Positions 26,311-39,207 of a stretch of DNA of 64,000 nt are shown here, piece by piece (position 1 is the stretch's first letter; the number at the start of each line of letters is the position of its first letter). The notes beneath the pieces were generated by a model. That model was not told the DNA's origin and ran no database searches. It worked only from the letters and a program-made list of their open reading frames with translations. The position numbers were made by a program, and so were the translations under genes. Source of the DNA: Mangifera indica (taxonomy: Eukaryota; Streptophyta; Magnoliopsida; Sapindales; Anacardiaceae); contig NC_058149.1 of NCBI RefSeq assembly GCF_011075055.1, positions 12,716,449 through 12,780,448 on the forward strand, written 5' to 3'.

Positions 26311-27182
26311 GGACATCTCAAGTTGCTTCTTGGCAGTTTTGCTACACTCTCATGGAATAATAAATCCAACTATTTTCTCTGTTCACTGGTGCAATGTCAT
26401 GTGAAGGGAGAGATATGCTAAGCTGTTTTTGAATATACATCAATCATCCTAGGAACCTTTTGTGTGGTATTACTCCAATAATTTTTGAGTTGGACCATTT
26501 ATTCTGTGCAGTGGCTTCAGTCCCTGTAAAACTATTTGACAGGCTTGAACTTTCCTTTCTTTGTTGTCCATTTATGCAATTGTTAAAAGATGCTTATGGC
26601 TTTTGTTCAACTTGGATGCAATGCAATTGACGCGGGCTTTGATTTCTAGTTCTGGCATAGCAAATGAAAAAGGGATAAAAGCGCTTACTGAAGAATTCTT
26701 GTGCAGGCTTTGATTTCTATGTAGGCGTTTTATAAATTTTAGTTTTAAATTCAAATTATTAATTCAAATTGAATTATTTTTCATTTAAATTAAATTAGAA
26801 TCAAGGGTGTTTGAGTTTGAATCGGTTTGTATTTACCTTTTATGATTTGTTTTTGGTGGTAACATGTTGTAGAGTGTTGGACCTGATGATGCGGTTAAAT
26901 CAATCAGGCAAAAGATTTGAATATAAATCTCACTTATATTTTCGTGTATAAAGGTGTGTATGATTCAGTTTAAACAGTAAAAACGAATCATATAATTTAA
27001 AAATTATTATTTGATTTGTAAAATTGTTTGACTTAAGTTAATAGATTTTTAAAAAACAGTTTGAATTGCAATTTAGTTGATTTTTAAATTGAATTAAACT
27101 TTTTTTTTAAATATATAATTATATATGAAAAAAAATTTCAATAATCAATTAAGTATATAATTTTTTTTCATATTTATTTTGT

Positions 27183-27186
<4 letters not shown>

Positions 27187-27252
<66 letters not shown>

Positions 27253-27262
27253 TATATATATA
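27187..27262. repeat. Compound (AT)n(AG)n(TA)n microsatellite
   Basis: More than 40 nt of pure AT alternation passes directly into about 18 nt of AG repeats, then a short TA run. Likely polymorphic. Confidence 0.9.
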
Positions 27263-27454
27263 TTTCATATTTAGAAGTGAATGATTTTTATAAGTTTAAA
27301 TTAAAATTTAAATTAGATCAAACAATATCTTTTTAGTATGGTTTTAAACTATAATAGTTTTATTTAATTTAAAATGTTTTCAAATTTTTTTTTAATTTAA
27401 TTTGAAAAAATTATCATATTATATTAAATTAAAAAATTAGAAAATATATTTATT

Positions 27455-27560
27455 TATTTTATATATTATATATATAATATATTATTATATAATTAAATAA
27501 TTTTAAATTAAAAATAAAATAATTTTTAATAATATAATAACGTATTATATACAAGGAAAC
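27455..27560. repeat. MITE-like element, copy F
   Basis: Contains the exact core AATTTTAAATTAAAAATAAA with ATTATTATATAATTAAAT on the left and AATAATATAATAACGTATTA on the right. The arms are shorter than in the copy at 54.5 kb. Confidence 0.55.
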
Positions 27561-28169
27561 ATGGAGTATCATTCCAAATCACATCTTTTTTTTCTCGCTT
27601 TTCCAAACATACAGAGTGCAGAAGACATCCAAGTAAAGAGATTAATTTATTTTATCCACCTTCCTTAAAGGTTGCGTTCGAGTCTCAAATCTTTGCCAAA
27701 AAAATTTGTTGGTCCAAAAGCTAACCCCAATTTCTGGGTTTGACGGGCATTCACTGTGTGGAAGATTGGGTGGAAAAGAAGAAAAATAAAAGTAAAAAAT
27801 TTTTACTTCCCCAACCAACAGTCAAAATGACTATTAGAAAAAAGAAAAATAATGACCATAAAAATGATATATTGTTATTTATATATATATATATATATAT
27901 TTTTTTAATTTAAAATATTTAACCCTACGCTCCACTCTTTGGCCCAACTCCACTCGGGCTTGCTCCTCCTTAGGTGTGGCCTACAATGAATTATCTTTAA
28001 CTTTTTGGGTATGTTTTCTTCGAAAAATAAAAAATAAAAAAAATTCTTAGCTGTATACCAAAATCAGTACACCGCTACTCCCATACGGAAATAGAAAAAC
28101 TCTCTTGTACTATATGTATAAAAAAAAGTCCATTAAAAATATCGGGAGGGTATTGTTGTCACTCAGTCT

Positions 28170-28217
28170 CTATAAAACCAAGGCTCATTATTACCGCGCA
28201 CTCAATCTCTAGGGTTT
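28170..28217 (+). promoter_or_regulatory. TATA box and telo-box of the KH-domain gene
   Basis: CTATAAAACC at about 28170-28178 is a good TATA box about 80 nt before the ATG. TAGGGTTT (telo-box) sits at 28210-28217, close to the expected transcription start. The spacing suits a plant housekeeping promoter. Confidence 0.6.
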
Positions 28218-28253
28218 CTTTTCTCTTCTCTTCTTTTCACTCGGTTACTCGCC

Positions 28254-31200
28254 ATGGCTGACGAACCTCAATACTCATCCGACACAACGCCCAATAAACG
28301 CAAGTACGACGACCAAGCGACGCCGCCTTCATCCGCTGCGCGTAGGCCCACGGGCTTTTCTTCTGGACCTCCGATGCCTGCTTCGGATTCCGCCGCTCCT
28401 CCGTCATACAACAGCGTGCCGCCACCTGTAGACGACTTCCAGGCAGCTAAGCGCCGCGCTGAGCAGATCGCTGCTCGACTCCTCAACTCTGCTCCCGCGG
28501 ATGTCAAGCGCCCTCGCGTAGAGAACGGCTCTGGCGCCTTTGATTCCGCTGATAAGGGGTTCAGCCCTCCTCCCAGCGGTATTCATACATTCTTCACTTT
28601 AAATCTTTTACTTTGTTTTATATCTAGCAATATATTATTTGTTGATTGTTGTGAGCCTCTGGCTTTGGAATATCAGTTTGGGTTTAGATTTCCTTAGTTT
28701 TTTTTTTTTTTGGGTTTAAGGGATTGTTTTTACTGTTTCTGTTTGTTGTGTCTTTTTTAAAGCGTATATGTTTTATGTGTTTTAATTTGTGATTGAGAAC
28801 TTGACCTTTCTAGTCCATTTTTTCTTTGTATTATATGAAGACTGGGTCTTTATTTGGAGAACCCGAAACTATGCCAAACATGTAACTGATCTGATTATAC
28901 ACAGATGTGAAGCCAAGTCCAGTGCCTTCAGCCATACCCGTTTCATATGGTGGCTTCCAGGGTGGTATTGGAACAAGCAAAAAGATTGAGATACCGAATA
29001 TCAGGGTTGGTGTTATCATTGGCAAAGGTGGAGAGACAATCAAATACCTTCAACTTCAGTCTGGTGCAAAGATTCAAGTAACTCGAGACACAGAGGCAGA
29101 CCTCAATTCTCCAACTAGGATGGTAGAGCTAATGGGTACTCCAGAACAAATTGCTAAAGCTGAACAGCTTATTAATGATGTTCTTGCTGAGGTAGGATCA
29201 AGATTTTTAATTTAATCACCCACCTTGTGCTATTTTTCTTGGTGCGTCTACTTAAGGCAATTTTCAACGGCATCTTTAAAATTTATTCATGGATCATGTA
29301 TGTCTTTACAGTTGTATTATTCTGTAATGGTCTGCGATTGGGCATAATAGAGAATGTAGTTTCTTTTGTATAGCTTTTCTATATATTATCTGTTGGTGAC
29401 TGCTACGTAATGTCACTCATCTTTCAATTACTTTTTTCTGATGTCGTATGCTTGGAATAGGCTGAAACAGGGGGATCTGGTATAGTTGCTAGGAGGCTGA
29501 CTGGACAGGCTGGATCAGACAGTTTTGTAATGCAAATTCCAAACAACAAAGTAATCAGAAGTTTTTATTTATTTATTTATTTTTTTGCCAATTTGGGATT
29601 TTCTACAATGTTGTACCTGATTGCAGGTTGGTCTAGTAATTGGTAAAGGAGGTGAAACTATCAAAAATATGCAAGCCAGGACTGGGGCTCGTATTCAGGT
29701 CTGTTCTCAAATGATAATTGTTGTTTAACTGCTTTTTTAATCGTCTGCTTGTGTGAAACAGTTACTAATATATATGATTTTATATTTTATTTTAATTTTT
29801 TCTGCAGGTGATCCCTCTGCATCTGCCCCCTGGTGATACTTCAACAGAAAGGACAGTACAAATAGATGGGTCTATTGAACAGATAGAAAGTGCAAAACAA
29901 TTAGTTAATGAAGTCATCAGTGAGGTATACTATGTGGTTGTGTTAATTTGCAGATTAAGGCTCTTTTACTCTTGCATGCATGGTTTCTCCACCTGGTTAG
30001 GTCCTTCAAAAAAAAAAAAAAAGAGTTATACATAATGAATTAAATATATCAATTTATATTGTTGTGAATGGATCCTGATGTTATTTGTTGAGAAGCTTAG
30101 TGTTTGTACTTCTGACTCGTTTCTTCTGCTGTCCTCTTCTACGTGCTATATTTGAATCTTGTAGTTCTTTTCGCTTTTAATTTGACACAGCCTTTTGATT
30201 GTAGGATTAGTGTTAATAGTTCCACCAAAGCTGTTGTCTTATGAATGAAATTATTGCTTTGTGGTGCACTTTGATTCATGGTTATTTGAGGGAGTTTCAT
30301 GTTCAAATATTTTGTTTGTATCACCTTTTTGTCAGTGCAGGTTACACTGGTTCTTACTTTCCGGTTTAAAGTATGGATTGGAACTATTTCTGGATTTTCT
30401 ATCTTAGTTTATAAATTGATTTCACTCTCTCTGTCTTGCTCTCTCTCTATATATAGATATAGATAGCTATATATATCAATCAATTTCTTATGCTGGTCAA
30501 GATCCTGCTACACTTCTTTTTCCTAAACAGTTAGCTGGTTAAGAATATGTAGTGTAAAATTTCCATTGGTAGTTAAGTTGTTGGTGCCATCTAATTTTTC
30601 TTGATATTTAGCTTTGAATTAGGAGTTAGATAGCACAATAAATTCCAGCCGTTTACATAAATTTGGATACCACTTCAGTTAAAACAGTGATTTTGGATAT
30701 GTGAAATTGAGTATTGGACAGATGAATTCAATAGTTTTAACTGCCAAATTATTTTGTGAAGATCTATTGTTATTGTCAGTGGTTCTCTTAAGTTCTGATG
30801 CTGCTTATTGGATGTTAAGATGGTGAGACAGATTTTAAACTTATTTTCTGTTTGGGTTCTTGTAGCTATATGAAAGATTACTTGGATTATTAGTCTCATA
30901 TTGGAGTTCAATATTACTATAGTTGTATTCCTGAGTACATGGACTTTCGGGCTTATGACTCTTTTTGCCACCAAATATGCTTATTAATCATGTATAATAT
31001 GACTGATATTGTTATTGAGAACTATTGTAGGGTTAGTGTATAGTGGACTTTTGGTCACACCAACATGGATCTCTTTGTGTTGGTGTTCCCTCAGCATTAC
31101 TCTGGTATGGCTCTAAATCCCATTTCCTGATATATATATTTGGAGGGAAGTTGCAAGTTTACAATTGATGGAGATAGAAGGTTATTGGATTGGATTTTTG

Positions 31201-33633
31201 ATATTGGAATCTGAGCTTTAGGATAATATCTTTTGTTGTGTCTTTTTTTGTTAGAAATTATCTTTCCATATTCTCCCTCAGTTTCTTGCATTTAACAGTC
31301 ACAAGGTTTAGAAATGATGTGGAAAGCTACCCAGCCTTTATTTTAATGAAATCATATTTTGGTGATTAGTCAAAGTTATTTTGAACTTGTTTCATGTTTC
31401 TCCTTATGATTGCTCTTATTGTGCTTCATCATTGTGGAAGGGTTTTTAGGTTATTAATTGAATATTACGTGCCATGTACTGCTTTTTTCCTGAACTCCAA
31501 ATTACCCAGAAGCTTTAGAGATTTTTTTTTTTTTAAAATACTTTTGGACATTAACCTATTGTAAGAAGAGCTAGCATCCTCAATCTTAATCTTATCATTC
31601 TTGAACACTATCATGTGCACTATAATTATCACTCATCTTCTGTTAAGGTTGCAACTTGTTATCTCCTTGTCGATTAGCATCTCTTACTTGATATCAGCCT
31701 TTGTTGAGTTGTATTTGAAGTTTAATCTTAGTCCATACATAAGTTATCTTAAACAAATTTGTCAAGAACTTTCCTACAGTTGTAAATGAGTAGATTGGTT
31801 GTGTGGGTGATTGAGTTTATATTAATATCAGTCCCTATGCAACCACATCTCTTAAATAGAAATGTGTATAGTAATATTAAGATGTGATCAGAATTGCTTA
31901 CATTTAAATCATTGCTGTCGTGCATCTACACGTTTACTAGTTGTTAAGTTTGGAATTTTTTGTTTCTATTAATTTAGAAATTTGTTGGGCTTGTTTCTAT
32001 TAAAGGGGCTATTATGAACTCCTGTCTTCTTTGTCTAACACATAGATCTTTTAGGATGCTTTTTCACTTCGATTGGTGCTACTGTTAAATGCAATGCATC
32101 GATTGAATATATTTGGCTAGATGTTGTATGTTATAAATTCTTGTGAACTCTTTGCCTGTCACTGGCAAGGGGTTTATGTCTCTATTTGCTTTTACATAAA
32201 AGCTTGCATAGTACTTGTGGTTTTTTTTTTCCCCCATTCGCATTGAATAGAGAAAGGATGGGCTTCTGCTGGAGTAACTCAATTACCCCATCAACCAGTA
32301 CGGTATGTAGACATTTATACTTATACCCGTTCCCAATATACTTTGAACTCGGTTTGTCCCTATATGGATGTATTTGTTTTTCTGTGTTTCTTTGTGCTTA
32401 TATTTAGATGCTTTATGTTAATTGCTTATGCTTAACTCAGACAATATTTGCTCTACTACATTGTTTATTTGTTCCTTTATTGTTGAAATGTCCGCTCTGG
32501 TTATTTGAAAAATAAACAATTTTGTGCAGAATCGTGTTAGAAATCCAGCAATGGCTGGAGGATATTCTCAGCAAGGTTATCAAGCACGGCCACCTACAAA
32601 CTGGGGCACACCTGGGGCCCCTCCAATGCAACAACCTGGATACGGTTACATGCAGCCTGGAGCATATTCTGGTCCATCACCCCAGTATAACATGTCTCAG
32701 CCTCCATATGGTGGCTATCCTTCCCAATCAACATCTGGTGGATATTCCACCAATTGGGACCAGTCCTCTGTACCACCATCCCAGCAAACCACCCAGGGTA
32801 GTGGTTATGATTACTATGGTCAACAACCATCTTCTCAACCACCAGCTCCTGGTGGTTCAGCAGCTCCAGCTGATAATTCTGGTTACAGTTACAACCAGCA
32901 AGCAGCATCTGGCTATAACCAACAGGGACAAGGTTATTCTCAAGATGGCTATGGTGGATACCAGGCACCTCATTCAGGCTATGGGCAGCCTGCATCATAT
33001 GACCAACAAGGTTACACCTCTGCATCTGGCTATGCTAATGTTACCAACTCAACTCAAGAGGGGCATACTCCATCGTATGGAACAGGTGATTCAACACAGG
33101 CACCTCCATCTGTGCAGGGTTATGGTACCAGTCAACAGCCAAGCCCAAATCCTGCCAGTTATCCACCTCAAGGAGCTGGTCAGCCAGGTTATGGAGTGCC
33201 TCCAACTTCTCAGGGTCCCTATGGGAATCAAGCACCTGCTCAGACTGGGTATTCCAGCTATGGGCCACCCCAAGGACAGAAACCCAACCCCCCTGCTTAT
33301 GGGCAGACCCAACAATCACCTAGTGCTGCAGGAGGCTATGGGCAGCCCACACCTGTTCAGCCTGGATATCCCCATTCACAGCCACCATCATCTGGCTATT
33401 CTCAACCAGATTCAGGTTCTCTACGTGCCCCACCATCCAGTTATGGCGCTGCTGCTCAGCAGGGGTATGGATATGGTGCACCATCAGTTAGTCAACCCGG
33501 TTACGGTCAGGGGCCACCGTCTTACAACTCTTATGGTGGTGGGTACTCACAGTATTCTGCTGATGGGGGGAATGCAGCAGCAGCTTCTCAGCCTGTTCAA
33601 CAGAGTGGAGTATCCAAGTCACCCCAGAGCTAG
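28254..33633 (+). CDS. KH-domain RNA/ssDNA-binding protein, FUBP-like, with prion-like C-terminus
   Basis: 664-aa nucleic-acid-binding protein of the plant far-upstream-element-binding (FUBP/KSRP-like) group. Exons: 28254-28578, 28905-29191, 29461-29550, 29627-29698, 29808-29924, 32530-33633. The N-terminus (1-130) is Pro/Ser-rich with NKRKYDD and VKRPRVE basic clusters that may be nuclear signals. KH1 spans about 134-204, with its GXXG loop in VGVIIGKGGETIK. KH2 spans about 222-297, with VGLVIGKGGETIK. The last exon encodes residues 298-664, a low-complexity tail rich in Gly, Tyr, Gln, Pro and Ser with repeated GY/SGY/QQGY words, likely disordered and prone to condensate formation (inference). 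Arabidopsis has similar two-KH proteins (At4g10070/At1g33680 type, from memory). The last intron is unusually long (2.6 kb). The real frame is fixed by KH conservation; other frames of the last exon are open only because of composition. Confidence 0.93.
29925..32529 (+). other. Long last intron of the KH gene, with a candidate cryptic exon
   Basis: 2.6-kb intron separating the KH domains from the low-complexity exon. Within it, 32251-32302 looks like a 52-nt exon: a T/C-rich tract and AATAG acceptor on the left, CG|GTATGT donor on the right. If included between exons 5 and 6 it meets a TAA after eight codons and would shift frame. No other coding signal is seen in the intron. Confidence 0.4.
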
Positions 33634-33984
33634 GCATATGTGGCAACTTGGTGTTGAACTGTCTCTTTTTGTTGCTTGTATGTTTGATGAGGTTTTACTA
33701 TATTGCTGTGGTTTAGGTCTAGTTAGATTTAGTTTCAGTTTTTAAGACTTTTCCTAGTTGATATGTTGAATATTGAGGATTATGCTTTTTATTTTCTTGT
33801 CCTTTTGAAGCATGTTCTTGCTTCCATTTTCTTCCTGTGGTTGTTTTAAGTATATTTGATATGAAGAACAAGCAATTAGTTGGTTTACTTTTTTGAGTTG
33901 GAATAATCTCAAGTGGGAAACTGTTACAACCAAGGGTTTTCATGTAGAATGATGTTTTTGTTTGGTTGAGAGGGAGTAAGGAAG

Positions 33985-34215
33985 GTTGGATTCGAATTGA
34001 GTTCGGTTCGAATGGGTCAGAAATGAGTCAATCCCAAACGAGGTCAAGCTCAAGTTTGAGTTTCATCAAGTTAACAAATTAAAAATTTTGATATAAAATA
34101 ATGTTTTGATAAATATATATTAAAATAATTTTTTTTAATAATGAGTTAATTAAAATTCGAGTTCAAGTTCGAGATTAATTACTACAAATTGAATCGAATT
34201 GAGCTTAAACATTTG
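33985..34215. repeat. Diverged dispersed repeat (family 2)
   Basis: Contains AGCTCAAGTTTGAG, ATGTTTTGATAAATATATAT and GAGTTCAAGTTCGAG, phrases shared with segments near 23.9, 50.7 and 55.5 kb. By-eye assignment. Confidence 0.4.
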
Positions 34216-34264
34216 GTCATGACCAACACGACAAAACGTATGTGGTCTTATAACTGAAACTGAC

Positions 34265-34455
34265 GCCAACACCTATCATGATTGATTCTTACTTGGAACC
34301 CATATTTTATTTACCATTACTATTTTCAATAATATTTTTATATTTTTGAGTAAAAACAACAAAATCAAACTAAACCAAAACCAAAATCGAAACTGAAACC
34401 TGTTATGATTTATTCTTACTTGGAACCCATATTTTATTTACAATTAATATTTCGT
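34265..34455. repeat. Direct duplication of about 55 bp
   Basis: The word ATTCTTACTTGGAACCCATA, continuing into TTTTATTTAC, occurs near 34283 and again near 34411, about 128 bp apart, with flanking similarity (AACTGA...CATGATTGATT versus AACTGA...TATGATTTATT). Confidence 0.7.
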
Positions 34456-35129
34456 TGTTTCTGACCTTGGAAAACTGCCTTTAAAAATCCAGCTAAAAAA
34501 GAATGAAAAGTGACATGTTCTATATTTTAATCGCAGCTCAAGAAGGTAAAAATAATTGAAGACCATGAATTGTTTGAGCAGGAGGGCGAAGAAACACATC
34601 AACATCACTACAAAAGGATGGATGCAAACAAATTTCAATTAGAATTATGTTATTATTTTTCACTCTAGGAGCAAAACTGGAGCTGACATTCAAACCGAAT
34701 CAGAGAACTCGCATCTGAACTGATGAATCCATTCACAAGAAGATGACAGAAAGTTCAATTTCTTAATGACAACCAAGGCATTTGAAAAGATTGGTTTGCA
34801 TTGAGAGATGATCAAATTCCGTTTAAGGATATTTCAGAAATGTCAATCCAACAAGTTGGATGAAACAACACCCAGTAGCCGATTAATCAAGTGCCCAAAT
34901 GGCTAATTGCCTTTCAAAGCCCTTTCACTGAAAAGGAATTGGAATATCCAACAACGTATATTCCCCTAACTCCATTCCTCCTTGTAGCAGAAGTGGGCAA
35001 TTAGTCCCTAGCTCCAGGGAAGCCCTTCTTTTTGGCATCAACCATCAAAAGGTTCTGTAACAGTAGCTTCTGGTTTTATTCCTAAAAAGAGCTCTAATAC
35101 CGCTATAGCTTTTACATATTGGCTAAGCT

Positions 35130-35264
35130 AAAAATTCATGAGAAATAATCCTGTAAAATCAGCAATTAATATTCCCAGACCCCCGCAAACACAGTTCAAA
35201 AATTCATAAGAAATAAGCACATAAAATCAGGAATCACTATTCCAAGCCCAGCAAACACAGTTCA
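35130..35264. repeat. Tandem duplication, two units of about 67 bp
   Basis: Unit 1 (35130-35197) and unit 2 (35198-35264) both begin AAAATTCAT-AGAAATAA and end GCAAACACAGTTCA, with scattered differences between. Confidence 0.7.
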
Positions 35265-35299
35265 CATCTCCTTTGAAGCAAAAGAGACACGAATTTAAA

Positions 35300-35368
35300 C
35301 TAGTGGCCGGAATTGAACTAGTTCAGTAACATCACACTCTAGTGGTTGGAATATAAACTAGCTCAGTA
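35300..35368. repeat. Short direct duplication of about 29 bp
   Basis: CTAGTGGCCGGAATTGAACT (35300 on) and CTAGTGGTTGGAATATAAAC (35339 on) are diverged copies, each followed by AGTTCAGTA or AGCTCAGTA. Confidence 0.6.
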
Positions 35369-35959
35369 GATTTTTTATTAACGATTTTACAGAAGAGAAC
35401 ATATTAATGGATCCTTCAGCAAAACAAAGCTGGTTTATACAGGAGATTGTTAACAAATCAGGTTTTCGGTTACCTTTGGCTCCATATTTCATGATAGGTT
35501 GGAATCAGGACCCATCCAGAACATATCAAATTCCTAAAAAGTTAAAAAAAAAAATCCGAACCTACTCTTCATTCGTCGGATCTAAATAAGAACCAAAATC
35601 TTATTTCAATGCAATTATTTCACTTTGATCCTGTTTGGAAGGTTCCTTTCATTGCTGACAACTAAGGCACTTCAATAACAGTACAAGCATACATATGTTG
35701 CAATGAAGATAAAAAGGATAAGCACAAACATCTGTCTACCATGATTATGTCAACTCTTTCATTACAAAAAAATTACCCATACCACCTTTCTTATTAAAAA
35801 AACAATATTCTTGGTTGATCTGGGCATTTAAACCCTATCCCAAAGCCAAAAAAAGGGGAGGCACAGACTCTGTTCCTATGTTTGAACTTCTAATCTCTCA
35901 GAATGAGCAGCTTATATGAATCTCAGCTGTGAAACAACAGATTCAACAATTCAGCTCTC

Positions 35960-38900
35960 TTACAACTTCTTTTCCACCTTCAAAGGAGATGATTCCTGAA
36001 TTCGAGTACCATATTTGGGGAAAAGAGCCAACACAAATGCTAAGATTGAACCGAAGAACATTTTGATAGCATATTCCACTGGGTCATCCTCATTTCCTTC
36101 AGAGAAGTTGCTTGGGTTAGATATAGCCATTGTTGAAGGTAGGGCTTCTATCACTGCATCTGCTAGATCATTGATGAAGGAGGAGGTGCAGTTCAGGGCA
36201 GGGACGCGTCCCCAGTTCTCAATGCCAGATTCAAGGGCCAAGTGCTTGTACTCCATGTCAATCTCTTCAAGAGTTTCTATGTGCTCACTTACAAAGCTGA
36301 AATTGTAATGAATACAATTAATTTTTAACTTTAAAACTGCCAATTTGAAGTGCATATAAAAAATACAACCAATAAATTTATATTTCAGTGACCAGTCAAG
36401 TACCTTACTGGAACAGCTAGGAGACTCTTCACACCTTTCTTGCCGAGTTCAACAAGAACTTCATCAGTGTAGGGCTTCAGCCACTGTACAGGCCCAACTC
36501 GACTCTAAGCAAAAGAAGGGGGAAATAAGTAAAAAAATAATAATAATAAATCCAAAATCTAAACCACCAAACATTCTAGTTCCCAAACCTAATGATGCGG
36601 GGGAAATGAAAAACTGGTAATCAAAAAAGTGGGAAAGCAGCTGCAGCCACTGCTCATAATTAAGAGAAGGCAATAAAAATGGAAGCAAAAGCTGATGAAA
36701 TGGATTTTACAATAAGACCTGGTATGCCAAAGTATGATCGTTATCAATTCCTCTATATTTCAATTCCTGCATGATTAGGTAGATGCACTCTTCCATCTGA
36801 TCTTTATATGGATCACCAGCATCTTCAACATAACTGACAGGTACCCCATGGGCACTGAAGAATACCATCACCTATAGTTCCACATATAAAATTTGAGAAC
36901 AGCTGTTGCAAGAAATCTCATCAAATGACAACAGACAAGATACACTAAATTTTAAAATATACCAGTTTTGTATTCAAGAGAACCATATAGAAAATCAGGT
37001 ATTAAAACACACCTCATCAGGCTTTGAGAATTTATCTAACTCTTTCTGAATCAAGTCAGCCATGGATTTAACATAACCTTCTCGTTGATACCACGACCGA
37101 ATGATAGAAACAGGCAGCCTTGACAGATAGGCATCTTCCCTGATATATCATTCTTGCTCAGAATTGGTTTATGACACGGGACAGAATTTATTCATCAAAG
37201 GCAAGAAATTAGAGAATAGAATCAGAAACAGAAACAACACCTGAATATTCTCTGGAGAACACGGATGCTTGATCCAGTTGTAGAGATAGAAAATTGCGGA
37301 TAAAGTGGCAGCACAACAAGCCTTGTAATTCTGTCTCTCTTAATCTGTAACATGTAACCCAATGTTTTAAATATACTGATTCCTAACAACTTTAAAATGG
37401 ATGCCAAGTTTTTTTTCTAAATCATAACTTAACTGTTAAAGCATAAAATCCGGTATGCAATAGAACACTAAAATTTAATGGTAGTTGAATGAACTAGACA
37501 TCTCAAAGAAACAGGCACATGAAGAAAAGGCAACTCTTATCTCTCTTTAACTTTTAAGAAATCTTAAAACTAAACCATAAGATCTCTCACACCAACCAGC
37601 AGCAATTCAATTTTAAAAAGTTTCATTACGGAATTTGTCTCCAGGCAAAAAGTCTCCCAATGATGGTAGACCACTACTAAAAGGTGCAAAACATACCTGC
37701 TGAACGGCCTCTTCTGTGAATGGGTACCAATACCGCATTCCAACATAGACATTCACAGGTAAGTTCTTTTCCTGCAGAACCATTTTAAGTGCATGTGCCT
37801 GCAACAAGGGTTTAAAACCATATGGAATTATCAAGCAAACAAAAAAAAAAAACAAATTGGAGAAAGAAAAAGAGCATATGTTTGAAGTTTGAACACATAG
37901 GTGACTTAAGCATAAGAAAAAAACCAAATAAATGGACAAAAACGCAAAAAGAATGCCATGATAAGGGGTTACTTCACACCTGCTCGTCTGTTATTTTCCG
38001 CAAAGGTGAGCCACCTCCTATGGCAGCATATCCTTCTTTGCTTTTGGGAGCTCGTACTACAGAAATTAATTTTGCCAGGGGCCACTGAAGAAACCGAAAC
38101 AGCCTTGGGAGTCGTATGATGTCCTGTATTAAAATGCAAATGTTAAAGAAAAGGCATAGTAACAATAAAGGGGATGATGGAAGAACTGAAACACAGAGAA
38201 TTGACATACAGGATCAGCAAATAAATTGAACAAAAATGGTTGAACATCATGAAGTGTCTCTGGCCCTCCAAGATTCAGAAGAAGCACCCCAACCTTATCT
38301 TCTGCGGCATGTAAATGAGGCTGATATTCTGCAACATTTTCTCCATGTGTGCTTACTCCCATAGCACAATATGTTTTCCCAACTACACTTCTCTTCTGAG
38401 CAGGACCAAAAAGATAAGGTACCCCAACAATGCCAGCTCGTTTAACAGCTGAATAAGAACTTAGATAAGTGTGTGCTTGAGATGAAGATCCAATGGGAGA
38501 AGTGGTCTTAGCGCATGACCTGTGAATAAATGAATATCTAGTCAATTGTGTCGCACACAATCTTCAATAATTGATATCAATTATTCATTGTCCATTACTC
38601 TGTATAAATCAGTTAAAATTGGGTTATAACAACCACAGCATCCACAAGATTTGACAGCCATCCCCAAGACATTCCTTACAAACTAAAAAAATGTACCAAA
38701 ATAAAACACTGAAACAGAATGTCATAGAAACACAAGCTTGTAAACAAATGACTCAAAATTTTCTGACAGACCATATATCGTCACCATACAGGTAACATAA
38801 AATAGAAGGCAGCATAACAAATATAACTAATTAATGTGCAATTTCTCGATATGATTTTCGAAACACACAGACGCAGACACAACTTGTCAAAAATTGAAAT

Positions 38901-39207
38901 TATTGATTGCCGTAGAAAATAAGAAATGGGTTATATTTTAAACCGGAAAAAGAACAAAAGGATGATTTAACATATACTTTAGTTGAATAGAATATATATA
39001 ACTTTATGATACTAAAAAACAAAAATAAAACTGAAAAACGAAATTCAAACAGATGGCCGAAATATTTCGTGATCACTTTAAAGTCAGCAGCTAAAGAAAA
39101 TAGATAAATTGATAATTTTAGTTTCTAGGACGATACCTTGAGAAGTTAGGATTGAAATACTGAGGATGGGAAGCAGAAAGAAGCCCAGAGCAAGATGTTA
39201 CGTTCAT
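35960..39207 (-). CDS. FC1: Ferrochelatase, plastid, probably type 1
   Basis: 482-aa enzyme that inserts ferrous iron into protoporphyrin IX, the last step of haem synthesis. Nine exons read leftward: 39207-39137, 38519-38210, 38123-37980, 37798-37697, 37344-37241, 37139-37013, 36871-36719, 36504-36404, 36296-35960. The first about 85 residues are Ser/Thr-rich, like a plastid transit peptide. Motifs: [54 protein letters not shown], the catalytic-histidine motif [13 protein letters not shown] (His294) and the acidic motif [13 protein letters not shown] (Glu378 region). It ends with a hydrophobic segment [20 protein letters not shown] but lacks the NGR-type light-harvesting motif that marks plant FC2, hence the type 1 call (family knowledge from memory). 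TTTAGGGTT (a telo-box) lies about 95 nt upstream of the ATG at 39299-39307. Confidence 0.94.

Larger units (their letters stand above)
26311..28253. other. Intergenic region, AT-rich with microsatellite and MITE copy
   Basis: Complex I 3' UTR, then AT-rich sequence with an AT/GA microsatellite (27187-27262), MITE-like copy F, a second AT run near 27880-27901, and the KH gene promoter. No gene seen. Confidence 0.6.
33634..35959. other. Intergenic region between convergent KH and ferrochelatase genes
   Basis: KH-gene 3' UTR up to about 33950, a family-2 repeat (33985-34215), then three separate short direct duplications (34.27-34.45, 35.13-35.26 and 35.30-35.37 kb), then the ferrochelatase 3' UTR. 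The short open frame at 35407-35589 has no support. Confidence 0.5.

Noticed and set aside
27660..27700. GCGTTCGAGTCTC resembling a tRNA or SINE B box
   Set aside because: No acceptor-stem pairing and no A box at the right distance.
32522..33745. Open frame of 407 codons overlapping the KH gene's last exon, plus open frames on the minus strand
   Set aside because: The exon is built of CAG/CCA/GGT-type low-complexity codons that lack stops in several frames. The frame encoding QQGY/SGY repeats continues the KH protein across a good splice site and is the conserved one.
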